From NCBI RefSeq assembly GCF_004368785.1, contig NZ_SODM01000008.1:99198-163197 (forward strand): DNA of 64,000 nucleotides, given 5' to 3'. A model generated the notes under the pieces. It did no database searches. It was not told where the DNA came from and worked only from the letters and a program-made list of their open reading frames with translations. Of this stretch, positions 43,616 through 53,066 are shown piece after piece (within the stretch, counting starts at the first letter, position 1; the number at the start of each line of letters is the position of its first letter). The stretch is from Flavobacterium sp. 270. GTDB lineage: Bacteria; Bacteroidota; Bacteroidia; Flavobacteriales; Flavobacteriaceae. Position numbers and translations under genes: made by a program.

Positions 43616-46600
43616 TTAGAATATCACATTTAGACCAAACATAAATGTTCTGGTTTTTGGATAGAAATTATTAGAATCTACACCCGGAGCTGTTCCTCCT
43701 TGTTCTACTTCTGGATCGATTCCTGAATACTTAGTAATTACGAATACATTGTTTATGGTTTCGTAAATACGTACGCTTTGAATAAATCTGCCCACTTTAC
43801 CAAAATTATATCCTAAAGTCATGTTGTCTAATCTTAGGTAACTTCCGTCTTCTATAAAACGCGTTGAGTATTTGTAAGCATTAAGGTCATTTGGTGATTC
43901 ATCTTGTGCATCAACTAAAATGTTACTTGTCATTGCAGTACTTGGTCTGAATAAGTCGGCACGTGTTGCATTGAAGATTTTGTTTCCAAAAACTCCTCTG
44001 AAGAAAACACTTAAATCAAATTTCTTGTATTGAAAATTATTTCCCCATCCTAATAATAATTTTGGCTGTGCACTTCCTGCATAATGGTAATCTGTTCCAA
44101 TTGCCGGTGTAGTTGTCAGGTTGTTGTTTTTATCATAATATTGAGAAACACCTTGCGCATTTTTTCCTGCATATTTAAGAGTAAAGAATTCTCCAAGAGG
44201 TTTTCCTTCTTTAAATATTTGTAATGTACTTCCGGTTTGTCCGCCTCCGTCAGGTTGTACTCTGCGGATAGAATCTCCTCCGATAAAGAAAGGATTTGTC
44301 AATTTTACAATCTTGTTTTTGTTGCTTGCTAAATTCAAGTTGGTGTTCCAGCTAAAATTGGCTGTTTTTACAGGAGTAGCTCCTAAACTTACCTCGATAC
44401 CTTTATTAGACATAGTTCCTCCGTTTGCTACAATTGTTCCTACTGGTACAAGTACCGGATTTACTGCATAATTAAAGATCATGTCGGTTGTTTTCTTGTC
44501 GTAAACATCAACAGAACCTGTAATTTTTCCTTTTAATAAAGAGAAATCAACCCCGATATTTGTTGTCGCTGTTTTTTCCCATTTCAAATCTGGGTTTGCT
44601 GCCTGATTAGGTCCGTAAGCTCCAATTTGTGCTCCGTTGTAATAAAAAGTTCCTAAACTTCCTGAGATAAACTGTGCTGTATAAGCATTAAATCCTGATG
44701 AATTTCCTGTTACTCCATAACTTCCACGGAATTTTAAGTCGCTGAAAACGTTTTGATTTTTCATAAAGTTTTCTTTGTCAACTCTCCAAGCCGCTCCTAC
44801 AGAAGGAAAATACCCCCATTGATTATTTTTTCCAAATACAGAACCACCGTCTCTTCTTATTGTTCCCTGCAAAAGGTATTTGTCTTGGTAATTGTAGTTT
44901 AAACGAGCAAATTCTCCAATTAAACGTGTTTTTTGATACGCTCTACTGTCTCCAAAATTTACTACATAACCGTTTACCGAAGTATAGTTACTTAACGCAA
45001 GGTTATTATATCCTACATTGTCTACAGGGAAATTAGTTGATGTTGCCTGAAATCCGTCTCCTAATGTATTTTCCTGCCATGAATAACCTAAAACGGCTTT
45101 TAATTTATGGCTTCCTAATGCTTTATCCCATGTTAAGAAACTCTCTATGATATTGTTTGTATTTTCGTAGTTGTTTCTTAATGCTGAACCGTTTACACCA
45201 AAATTGATTAATGTTTTTGTTAAAGGTGGATCTGGGTTGTTGTAGAAATTGGCACTATTGTATTTTGAATAATAACTGTCATAGAATTCTCCGTGTGCAG
45301 CTGTTAACTTTTGGTGTGCAATGTTTAAGTTATAAGTGAATCCCCATGGAAGTTTTACTTCTGCAGTAAGATTACCAACAAGGTTATTTGTTTTTGTTTC
45401 GTCTGTTCCGTGATCGATTAAAGCTACCGGATTAAAATATCCTGTGCTGATAAAATTTTCGAAATAACTTCCATCGGCATTTCTTACCGGAGAAATCGGA
45501 AGATAACTTACTGATTGTAAAAGTACAGTATTACGTTGTGGTACATTTTGATATTTACTGCTTGAATTGGTAACGTTTAAACCAAATTTTACTTTATCAT
45601 CAAATGCAAACTGCTCTACAGACAAACGTGCAATTACACGAGAGAAATCACTTTTTTGAAGTACTCCTTCTTTTTCAAGAGAAGTAATACTTGCTGTATA
45701 ATTTCCGTGCTCACCGCCTCCGCTCATAGATAAGTTATGGCTGCTAGATTGTGCTCTTCCTGGTCTTAAAATTTCTTTCTGCCAGTTTGTGTTTGCTCCT
45801 TTGTCATTTTCCGGAGTAAAGTTTAAATTGTTTTTTACTGTAAAAGCTCTCAACTGATCTGCATTCATCATATCAAGCTGGTTGGATACTTCTTCAAAAC
45901 CAAAATAACCGTTGTATGCAATTTGCGTTCTGTCTTTTCCGCCTCTTTTAGTAGTAACCATAATTACTCCGTTTGCAGCACGGTTACCGTAAATTGCTGT
46001 TGCAGCAGCATCTTTTAATACGTCTATCGTAGCAATATCATCTGGGGCAATGATCGAAATATCTACTCCAGGTACACCATCTACTACATAAAATGGTCCT
46101 TGTGAACTGTTTAATGTAGAAACTCCACGTAAAACTACAGAAGCTGTTTTTGTTGGGTCACCGCTAGATGAAATGTTAAGTCCTGAAACTTTACCTTGCA
46201 GTAATTGTCCAACATCACTAATTGCTCCTCTGTTTAACTCTTCAGCTTTTATAGAAGTTACAGAAGTCGTTAAGTTTTTACGAGATCCTTTTCCGTAACC
46301 TACTACAACAACTTGTTCCAAATTAGTCGTATTAGGAACCAGTTTAATAGAATAATTCGATTTTGTTCCGTCTAATTTTAAAGTCAAATCTTGAAAACCA
46401 ATAAAAGAAACTACTAGTATAGCATTTTTATTAGAAACACTCATTTTAAATTTCCCGTCAAAATCTGTCGCTGCACTATTTGTCGTTCCTTTTTCAAGTA
46501 AGTTAGCGGCTGGCAGCGGCATTCCTTTCTCATCTAATACAACACCAGACACATCGGTTTTTTGTGCCCATGTATTAATGGAGATGCCAAGAAAAAAGGC

Positions 46601-46627
46601 TAATAATAAAAGTTTAAGTTTTTCCAT
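43616..46627 (-). CDS. SusC/RagA-family TonB-dependent transporter (SusCD1)
   Basis: The 1003-residue outer-membrane transporter has a signal peptide (INTWAQ, about 22), a carboxypeptidase-like regulatory domain (about 22-100), a TonB box and plug (QVVVVGYG, SSTLNSSQGPFYVVDG-type) and a 22-strand barrel ending in phenylalanine (LNVIF). It imports the oligosaccharides bound by the downstream SusD. Length is at the short end of the family. The HTCS gene, 12 kb downstream, is the probable regulator of this pair. No full TAnnTTTG promoter is visible upstream, which would fit dependence on an activator. Confidence 0.94.
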   Translation of the reverse strand: MEKLKLLLLAFFLGISINTWAQKTDVSGVVLDEKGMPLPAANLLEKGTTNSAATDFDGKFKMSVSNKNAILVVSFIGFQDLTLKLDGTKSNYSIKLVPNTTNLEQVVVVGYGKGSRKNLTTSVTSIKAEELNRGAISDVGQLLQGKVSGLNISSSGDPTKTASVVLRGVSTLNSSQGPFYVVDGVPGVDISIIAPDDIATIDVLKDAAATAIYGNRAANGVIMVTTKRGGKDRTQIAYNGYFGFEEVSNQLDMMNADQLRAFTVKNNLNFTPENDKGANTNWQKEILRPGRAQSSSHNLSMSGGGEHGNYTASITSLEKEGVLQKSDFSRVIARLSVEQFAFDDKVKFGLNVTNSSSKYQNVPQRNTVLLQSVSYLPISPVRNADGSYFENFISTGYFNPVALIDHGTDETKTNNLVGNLTAEVKLPWGFTYNLNIAHQKLTAAHGEFYDSYYSKYNSANFYNNPDPPLTKTLINFGVNGSALRNNYENTNNIIESFLTWDKALGSHKLKAVLGYSWQENTLGDGFQATSTNFPVDNVGYNNLALSNYTSVNGYVVNFGDSRAYQKTRLIGEFARLNYNYQDKYLLQGTIRRDGGSVFGKNNQWGYFPSVGAAWRVDKENFMKNQNVFSDLKFRGSYGVTGNSSGFNAYTAQFISGSLGTFYYNGAQIGAYGPNQAANPDLKWEKTATTNIGVDFSLLKGKITGSVDVYDKKTTDMIFNYAVNPVLVPVGTIVANGGTMSNKGIEVSLGATPVKTANFSWNTNLNLASNKNKIVKLTNPFFIGGDSIRRVQPDGGGQTGSTLQIFKEGKPLGEFFTLKYAGKNAQGVSQYYDKNNNLTTTPAIGTDYHYAGSAQPKLLLGWGNNFQYKKFDLSVFFRGVFGNKIFNATRADLFRPSTAMTSNILVDAQDESPNDLNAYKYSTRFIEDGSYLRLDNMTLGYNFGKVGRFIQSVRIYETINNVFVITKYSGIDPEVEQGGTAPGVDSNNFYPKTRTFMFGLNVIF

Positions 46628-46878
46628 GTTTTTTATTAAGTTAAATTGGTTAATAGTTATGACGAAATTAATATTAAAGAAATGTTAAGAAATGGACAAG
46701 TTATTCAGAAACATGGATTTTTTTATAAAAATCAATGATAATAAGGCTTTACGAGTGTTTTTCTTTTTCATTATATAATCAAAATCTTATTAATACAAAT
46801 CTCGATTTTGGTAATGTGTTTTTTTAACAATCCTTTTATTTTATATACGTACTAATATAAAATGAAGTTAATGTTCTG

Positions 46879-49059
46879 CTAATTCATTGCTGCACTTTCG
46901 CACCATTTGGTTTCCCATTGTTTGATTGTTTCTCTTTCTTTTTCTTCATCAAATGGAGTATTATTTATTGCTGATTGTTTCAATGCCTGCAAAAACATTT
47001 TCCATCTCGGCCAATAAAATCCTTTATACATCCCTTTCCAGGATCTGGATGCATAATCATTAAGATGTCCTTCTCCGCCCCAAAGTGTTATTAAGGTTTT
47101 AGCATTTTTTATATATAATTTTGAAACGTCTGGAGTAGTACCGTAATCTGAAGCTGTTTTTAACCAATTGTTTAAACTGTTTAAAGGCTGCGCAGCCATT
47201 AAATTATCTATAGCTACGGCTTGTTTTTCTATTGATGCAAATAGTTGATCTCCTTTTGTAATGTCTTTTGCCTGATAAGCTTTTACACATTCCATTAAAA
47301 ATTCATCAATATTTAATGAATAATAATGTCTGGAAAAATCAGCAATATCATAATAGTAGAGGTTTTTCTTGTCGTAGTTTTTTGCTTCTTTTTTCAAAAT
47401 ATCCAAAGCTTGTTTAAGTTTTTCCTTGTCTCCGGGATTTCCTTTAAAGTCTTTTATTGTAATTGTTGGTCTTTTAAAAAGCAGGAACGCTCCAGCCCTA
47501 TCATTCCACCAACGGGTTTCCCAATATTTTGTACTGTACACAGATTCTATTACCAATTGCCACGCTTGCAAAACAGACGCAGAAGTTTTTCCGTATCTCG
47601 CGTTTAGATATTTAATCATCCAATCGTTTACAGATTCTTTTCCTTGATTCCACGGAAGATCATAAATAAATTCATAAACTGCCGAATTATTATTCAATCC
47701 TTCCGGCATAACTCCGTAACCCACAACATTTCCTTTGTTTGGATTTTTTAATAAACTTGTAAGTTCATTTTTGTAGAAATTAAAATCTCCGTACACCGGA
47801 TTTGAACCTCCATAATTATGTACATAACCATACGTCCATTGTTTTCCGTAAAAAGCTTCTTGGTGTTCCCAAACTTTATAGCGGTCGTTTGCATAATCCT
47901 GAATAATTAATCTGTCATTTGGTACTTTACTAAGGAAAGCTTTTGTGGCTTCTTTTGTCCAGAATTCTTTATTATCTCCAAAAAGCCATCCCTGCATTAC
48001 CCAAGCTGCGCCGGAAGAAGCTTCATTTATCGTTTCAAAAATTGCATTTCCGTAATCTGCCAGTTCCTCATATTTATGTTCTTCAGAAACAGGCGGTGTA
48101 ATTTCATTAAAAGAATCAGCAAGATAAAACTCAGAAGCTCCGTACATTTTGGTATAAAGAGCGATAAAACGTTTTCCCAGTTCTTTAAACATCGGATCTT
48201 TGGAGTCTAATAAATAAGTGCTTTCAAAACCGCCGCCAGACCAGGATTTTAATTCGCTGATTTTTGATTCCGGATGTTTTTCGGCAAAAGCCTTCGGAAC
48301 ATAACCGCTAAAAGCCGGAACAACGGGATGCATGCCCAAGGCACGCATTCTTTGCAATATCTTTTGCTGTACCTCTTCTTTTTTGTTGATCCATTCTTGT
48401 GGTAATGGACCTTCCAGACTGTTTATATTTCCCATACGCTGCCACGGCAAAAAAGCTGGGCCGGCAAAATGTTCCTGCAATTGAGCATCGGTTAAGCCGT
48501 ATTCTTTCCATAATTCCTGCCAGACTGCTTCTTGTCCTTCCATTGCTGTCGGCAAATTGATACCGTGCAGTGCCATCCAGTCAATTTCTTGTTCCCAGCG
48601 TTTCCAGTCCCACCACGGAGTTGTGTAGCCAAAAGTGCAGGCATTTAAATACTCTCTATATTTAAAAGGTGTTGTTTCTTTTTTAGAAAATTTAGGCCAT
48701 TTTTTTGGAAGGTTTATTCTATTTCCTTCCCAGCTTACTAAAACAGCGCCAATATCTCTTAGAAAATTATAAGCGGCGTAGCAAATGGCGGTGTTTGAAG
48801 TTCCTTTTATTATTACCTTATTATTAGTAGTTAGAATTTCAAACGAATCCGAACTGTTTTGATCTTTATTTTCTAAAATAATCAATTCAAATTCATTGGC
48901 GCGATTGCCAATAAGTCTTTCTAATACAGCTGTCGCACTTTTTGTTTTTTCGTTATTTTGACAATACAATTTTGGCATTAAAAAAAACAGTATTACAAAA
49001 AAAGGGACACCCTTTTTTAAACAATTCCAATTTTTAATTTCCAGAAACTCTCTTTTCAT
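46879..49059 (-). CDS. GH89 alpha-N-acetylglucosaminidase, exported
   Basis: I chose Met43 of the longest frame (ATG at 49057-49059), because it is followed by a signal peptide (GVPFFVILFFLMPKLYCQ); the earlier start would add a poorly explained 42 residues. The 726-residue enzyme has GH89 signatures TPFKYREYLNACTFGYTTPWW-type, WDWKRWEQEIDWMALHGINLP, ADSFNEITPP with the acid/base glutamate, and HNYGGSNPVYG. Human NAGLU removes terminal alpha-GlcNAc. The position matching NAGLU E446 reads DYAND, i.e. Asp instead of Glu in a gapless count back from HNYGG. It lies 250 nt downstream (5'-3') of no obvious promoter and upstream of SusC1. Confidence 0.85.
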   Translation of the reverse strand: MKREFLEIKNWNCLKKGVPFFVILFFLMPKLYCQNNEKTKSATAVLERLIGNRANEFELIILENKDQNSSDSFEILTTNNKVIIKGTSNTAICYAAYNFLRDIGAVLVSWEGNRINLPKKWPKFSKKETTPFKYREYLNACTFGYTTPWWDWKRWEQEIDWMALHGINLPTAMEGQEAVWQELWKEYGLTDAQLQEHFAGPAFLPWQRMGNINSLEGPLPQEWINKKEEVQQKILQRMRALGMHPVVPAFSGYVPKAFAEKHPESKISELKSWSGGGFESTYLLDSKDPMFKELGKRFIALYTKMYGASEFYLADSFNEITPPVSEEHKYEELADYGNAIFETINEASSGAAWVMQGWLFGDNKEFWTKEATKAFLSKVPNDRLIIQDYANDRYKVWEHQEAFYGKQWTYGYVHNYGGSNPVYGDFNFYKNELTSLLKNPNKGNVVGYGVMPEGLNNNSAVYEFIYDLPWNQGKESVNDWMIKYLNARYGKTSASVLQAWQLVIESVYSTKYWETRWWNDRAGAFLLFKRPTITIKDFKGNPGDKEKLKQALDILKKEAKNYDKKNLYYYDIADFSRHYYSLNIDEFLMECVKAYQAKDITKGDQLFASIEKQAVAIDNLMAAQPLNSLNNWLKTASDYGTTPDVSKLYIKNAKTLITLWGGEGHLNDYASRSWKGMYKGFYWPRWKMFLQALKQSAINNTPFDEEKERETIKQWETKWCESAAMN

Positions 49060-49313
49060 ATTCTTTATATTTAATAAATTATCACTGATAAAAAAAGGGA
49101 GATTATGGATATAGTTAATCTCCCTTAAACAAACCAAACAAAATATTTTACATAAAATACATTCTATTGAAACCTTAATAATCAATAAAACCTAAGTAAA
49201 ACAAACCAAATCGTTAATTAATGATAAAATTATAGTTAATGAAATTTTAAAAGATGGACGTATCAATCAAAATCATAGACATATTGGATTTTCTATTATT
49301 TTTGATATAAAAC

Positions 49314-49346
49314 AAACCCGACAGGTTTTAAAAACTTATCGGGTTT
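49314..49346. repeat. Inverted repeat of the AAACCCGACAGGTTTT family
   Basis: AAACCCG (49314-49320) with ACAGGTTTT faces AAAACTTATCGGGTTT (mutated copy), giving a hairpin about 33 nt long between the divergent GH89 and PhzF genes. Same family as 36345 and 50407. Confidence 0.5.
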
Positions 49347-49453
49347 AACATTTAAGAACTTAAATTGATTCAAACATTCTTTAAATTCTCTTACATTCGC
49401 AAGTACAATAAATAGTCAATGTACTTTTAAACTTCGCATTTAATTTAAATAAA

Positions 49454-50248
49454 ATGAAAACGTATTTTGTTGATTCTTTTACAAATCAAAAATTCAAAGG
49501 AAATCCTGCTGCAGTCTGTATCGCAGAAAATGATTTGGATAATATCACAATGCAAAACATAGCTACAGAAATTGGCTTTTCTGAAACTGCATTCATAAAA
49601 AATAGAACAGACAATATTTATAGCATTCGATTTTTTACTCCAAAAGCTGAAATTTCTTTATGCGGTCATGCAACATTAGCATCGTCCAAAATAATTTTTG
49701 ATACTACAAATCTTGAAAATATTATTTTCGTGAATTGCGATAACATTGAATTAAAGATTGAAAAGGCAGCCGATAAAATAGTAATGCAGTTTCCTGTATA
49801 TGAAACCACAGCAATTGAGGTTCCGAAAGCGGTACTTAATGCTCTTGGAATTGAGAATACAGTAAACACAAGACTTTGTGCCGATCGAAAAATTATTTTG
49901 ATTGAAATTGATGATTCGGAAAAACTTGCAAATTTAAAACCTGATTTTTCGGCTTTGATTAATTCATACAGCGGTATAAATGGGGTTTTGGTAACTGCGC
50001 AATCTAACAACGAGGACTTTGATTTTCATTACCGTTATTTTTGGCCGTGGGCAGGCACAAACGAAGATCCTGTAACGGGTGGCGTACAAACTTTTCTAAC
50101 CAAATATTGGGCAGATAAACTGAATAAAAATATATTTAAGGCTTTTCAATCGTCTTTGCGAACAGGGACTATGATTACTGAATTAGTTCAGGATAAAGTA
50201 TTCATTTATGGAGAAGCAGTTACTGTTTTTGAAGGAGAATTGAAATAA
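49454..50248 (+). CDS. PhzF-family isomerase/epimerase
   Basis: The 264-residue PhzF-fold protein has the family motifs FKGNPAAVC, EIGFSETAFI with the conserved glutamate, CGHATLASS and NEDPVTGGVQTFL. PhzF-like enzymes are cofactor-independent isomerases or epimerases, but those outside phenazine pathways have mostly unknown substrates. It is the only plus-strand gene inside the carbohydrate region. It stands between the SusCD1 and GH115 blocks, flanked on both sides by inverted repeats. It seems unrelated to glycan use and may be an insertion or simply a boundary gene. Confidence 0.85.
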   Translation: MKTYFVDSFTNQKFKGNPAAVCIAENDLDNITMQNIATEIGFSETAFIKNRTDNIYSIRFFTPKAEISLCGHATLASSKIIFDTTNLENIIFVNCDNIELKIEKAADKIVMQFPVYETTAIEVPKAVLNALGIENTVNTRLCADRKIILIEIDDSEKLANLKPDFSALINSYSGINGVLVTAQSNNEDFDFHYRYFWPWAGTNEDPVTGGVQTFLTKYWADKLNKNIFKAFQSSLRTGTMITELVQDKVFIYGEAVTVFEGELK

Positions 50249-50276
50249 ATAACGCTTTAATTTTCTTAAAGGCCTT

Positions 50277-50387
50277 CGCTCCTGCAAGGTTTCCAAAACC
50301 TTGTAGGTATAAATAAGCGCATTTTAAAAAATAAAAAAATCTAGCAATAAATTAGACCTACAAGGTTTTGGAAACCTTGCAGGAGCG
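50277..50387. repeat. Perfect 32-bp inverted repeat between convergent genes
   Basis: The 32-nt arms at 50277-50308 and 50356-50387 (CGCTCCTGCAAGGTTTCCAA... and its exact complement) are separated by 47 nt. Each arm is itself a near palindrome (CTGCAAGGTTTCCAAAACCTTG), so two nested hairpins or a cruciform are possible. It lies between the PhzF and GH115 stop codons, where it could end both transcripts. A decayed relative is at about 27345-27380. Confidence 0.8.
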
Positions 50388-50406
50388 TAAAACTTGATAG
50401 TTTATC

Positions 50407-50439
50407 AAACCCGACAGGTTTTAAAAACCTGTTCGGTTT
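50407..50439. repeat. Inverted repeat of the AACCCGACAGGTTTT family
   Basis: AAACCCGACAGGTTTT-A-AAAACCTGTTCGGTTT forms a 14-16 bp hairpin 23 nt after the GH115 stop (on its strand). It could be its terminator. Same family as 36345 and 49314. Confidence 0.55.
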
Positions 50440-50461
50440 AATATTTCCGTAATTTCAAAAA

Positions 50462-52870
50462 CTAAAAACTCACAATCAACAACCTATCAAGCACAATTCC
50501 TGTTTGGTTTACTTCTATTTTAATTTTGTGTTTTCCTTTAGAAAGATTTGAAACTGGGAGTTTTACAATAGCACTATTTCGCAGTACATTTTCTTTCCAG
50601 GTATTGTCGCGGTCTTTAGTATTTATTTTGAAAAATTGAGCTGGATTTTCGTCAAGCTGTATTCCTATTTCGTGATCAAAATTATTAGAATGTGTTGGCA
50701 GTAAATGAACTTCTATTTCATAATTTCCTGCTGATTCTATTTCAAACTCATAGAAAACAGAAGGTTTTTCAGTTTTAAAATAATGTTGTTGAAACGGAAA
50801 TAAAGTAATCGCATTATTGCTGAAACCCAAACCGTTTATCGTTTTCCATTGATAATCATTTGTTTCTTTTTTTGAAACAAATTGATTGGCTTGAATTTCG
50901 ATCGCATTTATTGTTTTAACTGAAACTTCTTTTGAAAATGAACTTCTTTTTAAAGAATCAAAAACCGGAAGATTTCTGGGATGCATCGACATTATATAAT
51001 TCCATTTTTCACCGCTTAATTTTGTATTGTAAAAATCTGTTAGTTCTTCTATTTTCTTATACGCTTTTGAAGATAAAACGGCATATTTTTCTTTTTGATC
51101 TGCGTTAGTTGTTATCGCTGCTAAATTCCAATACAAAAATTTATGGTTCATATATGCCGAACCTTTTACTGGATATTCGACCAATTGAAACCACGCGTCT
51201 TTTCTTTCTTTCGGAACAAACGTTTCTAAACTATCTACTTTTTTAATCAAAGTGTTATACGACTTTAATCTGTCCATAGATTCTTCAACAGAAAAATCAG
51301 AAAGTTTTACAGCTGTCGTCGGTTCGGTTTGACTCCAGCCCATAAATTCTGGTTTCCTTAGAAATGCGAGTCGATAATATTCATTCAAAACAAAACTCAA
51401 TTCTTCAGAGATGTTTTCACTGAATTCTCTGGAAATCCATTTTTTCAAATAATCGTTAATTCCGTCCCATTTTATGCTGTTGATATTCCAAGCCAAATCC
51501 AGAAAAAACTCCGTATCATATTCCGCAGGTTTTATATCACCAACATTTACAATCCACATTTTATTGGCGCCATTTTGGTAGGCTTTTGTCATTTCATACC
51601 AAATTAAACCGGGTTGAGTAGTGCTCAACCAAAGATAATCGTGCGGTCTTCCCCAATAACTTATATGATAATAAACACCGCTTCCTCCTGCTCTTTTCTG
51701 TTCGTTTTCGTTACTCAAACGACGAATATAACCGTAATTATCATCGGGCCAGACCAAGGTGATATCGTCTGGAATTTTCAATCCATTATCATAGAGTTCC
51801 AAAACTTCTTTGTAGGGAATAAACGCCTGCGGAATTTGATTTAAAGGTTTGTTGAAAGTATTAGAAAGCATTTCGCGTTGGTTCAGAATAATTTTTTCGA
51901 CCATTGCAATCGATTCTTGCAAATCTTTGGCTCCTTCCATTTTACTGTCGTGCACGCCACGCATTCCTAAAGTCATGATAGTTTCAATTTTAGCCGATTT
52001 TAATTCGTCTAAACGATCCTGCCAATATTTATCAACCTGCGTTTTATTGGTAAAATAATTATAATCACCGTTAATTTTCGGTTTCCATTCATCAACGTTA
52101 TTCCGAAGCATGGGTTCTGCATGTGAAGAACCGATAACGATATGATATTTTTGAGCCATTTCTTTATTGCCGTAAATGGTAAAAAATCCTTTTGTTGACG
52201 GATGCATCGCTGGCCAAATCGTATTTGCTTTTAATCGGAGTAAAAGCTGAAAGATTTTCTCGTAGGTTTTTGGACCGATATCTCCTGTTTCTTTTTCAAA
52301 AGTTTTGGCTGCCCACGGCTGTAATCCCCAATCTTCATCGTTTAGAAAAATACCTCGATATTGTATCGAAGGCGAAGAAATTATCCCGTTTTGAGGAAGT
52401 TGTAAAGAAAGCTTTTCTTTTTTTATCGGATTTACATCTGCCCACCATTTCCACGGTGAAATCCCCAATTGTTCAGTGATTTCAAAAATAGCGTAAACAG
52501 TTCCTCGTATGTCTGAGCCTGTTATTATTAAATTTTCTTTTTCTTTTTGAATAGAAAATTTTTCCCATTGTCCCGATAATTTTTTTTGATTTGTTTTGTT
52601 TTTAAAAAGCGCATCTGAAATTTGGCCAATGTAAATTCCAGATTTTGAAAATGAATTTGTTTGAATTATTTCCGGTCGCTTTCCTGTCAATTCCTTAATA
52701 TCATCAGCCATTTCATTTACAGCCCACACAATTAATAAATCTGTGTTTTTATCGATATAAATTGTTTGAGTTTTTTTTGAATCTGCAATAGTAAATTCAA
52801 CAATATTTTTCTCCTGACTGTAGGAGTTTGCTATTGTAATCGCGAAAATGAATACGAGTAGTTTTTTCAT
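50462..52870 (-). CDS. GH115 alpha-glucuronidase, exported
   Basis: The 802-residue protein has a signal peptide (TIANSYSQ, about 19). A GH20-like N-terminal domain (about 20-150) precedes a barrel with family motifs SPSIQYRGIFLNDEDWG, IGSSHAEPMLRNN, TLGMRGVHDSKMEG and LVWPDDNYGYIRRL, and a C-terminal beta domain (IDRLLIVSF). GH115 are inverting alpha-1,2-glucuronidases, known on glucuronoxylan and arabinogalactan. No xylanase is seen nearby, so a different GlcA-alpha-1,2 linkage is likely. It is convergent with PhzF and co-directional with the PL22-like gene. Confidence 0.9.
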   Translation of the reverse strand: MKKLLVFIFAITIANSYSQEKNIVEFTIADSKKTQTIYIDKNTDLLIVWAVNEMADDIKELTGKRPEIIQTNSFSKSGIYIGQISDALFKNKTNQKKLSGQWEKFSIQKEKENLIITGSDIRGTVYAIFEITEQLGISPWKWWADVNPIKKEKLSLQLPQNGIISSPSIQYRGIFLNDEDWGLQPWAAKTFEKETGDIGPKTYEKIFQLLLRLKANTIWPAMHPSTKGFFTIYGNKEMAQKYHIVIGSSHAEPMLRNNVDEWKPKINGDYNYFTNKTQVDKYWQDRLDELKSAKIETIMTLGMRGVHDSKMEGAKDLQESIAMVEKIILNQREMLSNTFNKPLNQIPQAFIPYKEVLELYDNGLKIPDDITLVWPDDNYGYIRRLSNENEQKRAGGSGVYYHISYWGRPHDYLWLSTTQPGLIWYEMTKAYQNGANKMWIVNVGDIKPAEYDTEFFLDLAWNINSIKWDGINDYLKKWISREFSENISEELSFVLNEYYRLAFLRKPEFMGWSQTEPTTAVKLSDFSVEESMDRLKSYNTLIKKVDSLETFVPKERKDAWFQLVEYPVKGSAYMNHKFLYWNLAAITTNADQKEKYAVLSSKAYKKIEELTDFYNTKLSGEKWNYIMSMHPRNLPVFDSLKRSSFSKEVSVKTINAIEIQANQFVSKKETNDYQWKTINGLGFSNNAITLFPFQQHYFKTEKPSVFYEFEIESAGNYEIEVHLLPTHSNNFDHEIGIQLDENPAQFFKINTKDRDNTWKENVLRNSAIVKLPVSNLSKGKHKIKIEVNQTGIVLDRLLIVSF

Positions 52871-52890
52871 TTATAATTCTTTTCTTTTTC

Positions 52891-53057
52891 TCGCAGATTT
52901 TGGAGATTTTACAGATTCATTTGGCTAAAGCCGATTCTATAATCTAAATTTTCTAACCCAGCTGAAGCTGGGGACTATTCAATTAAAATGGCCTCAAAAA
53001 CTAAAAGCTCTAAGGCTAAAAACCTTAGAATCTTAGAAGCTTTGAAACTTTGAACCT
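52891..53057. repeat. Composite repeat block between GH115 and PL22-like genes
   Basis: This gap contains a CTCGCAGATTTTGGAGATTTT element, a perfect CCCAGCT-GA-AGCTGGG hairpin (52957-52972), and a CTAAGGCTAAAAACCTTAG/AATCTTAGAAGCTTTGAAAC series. These are three different dispersed repeat types in 170 nt. No coding potential is seen. Confidence 0.5.
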
Positions 53058-53066
53058 CAAAAAAAC

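Noticed and set aside
49454..50248. PhzF gene as evidence for a phenazine pathway
   Set aside because: No other phenazine gene is present; PhzF-fold proteins are common with other, mostly unknown roles.
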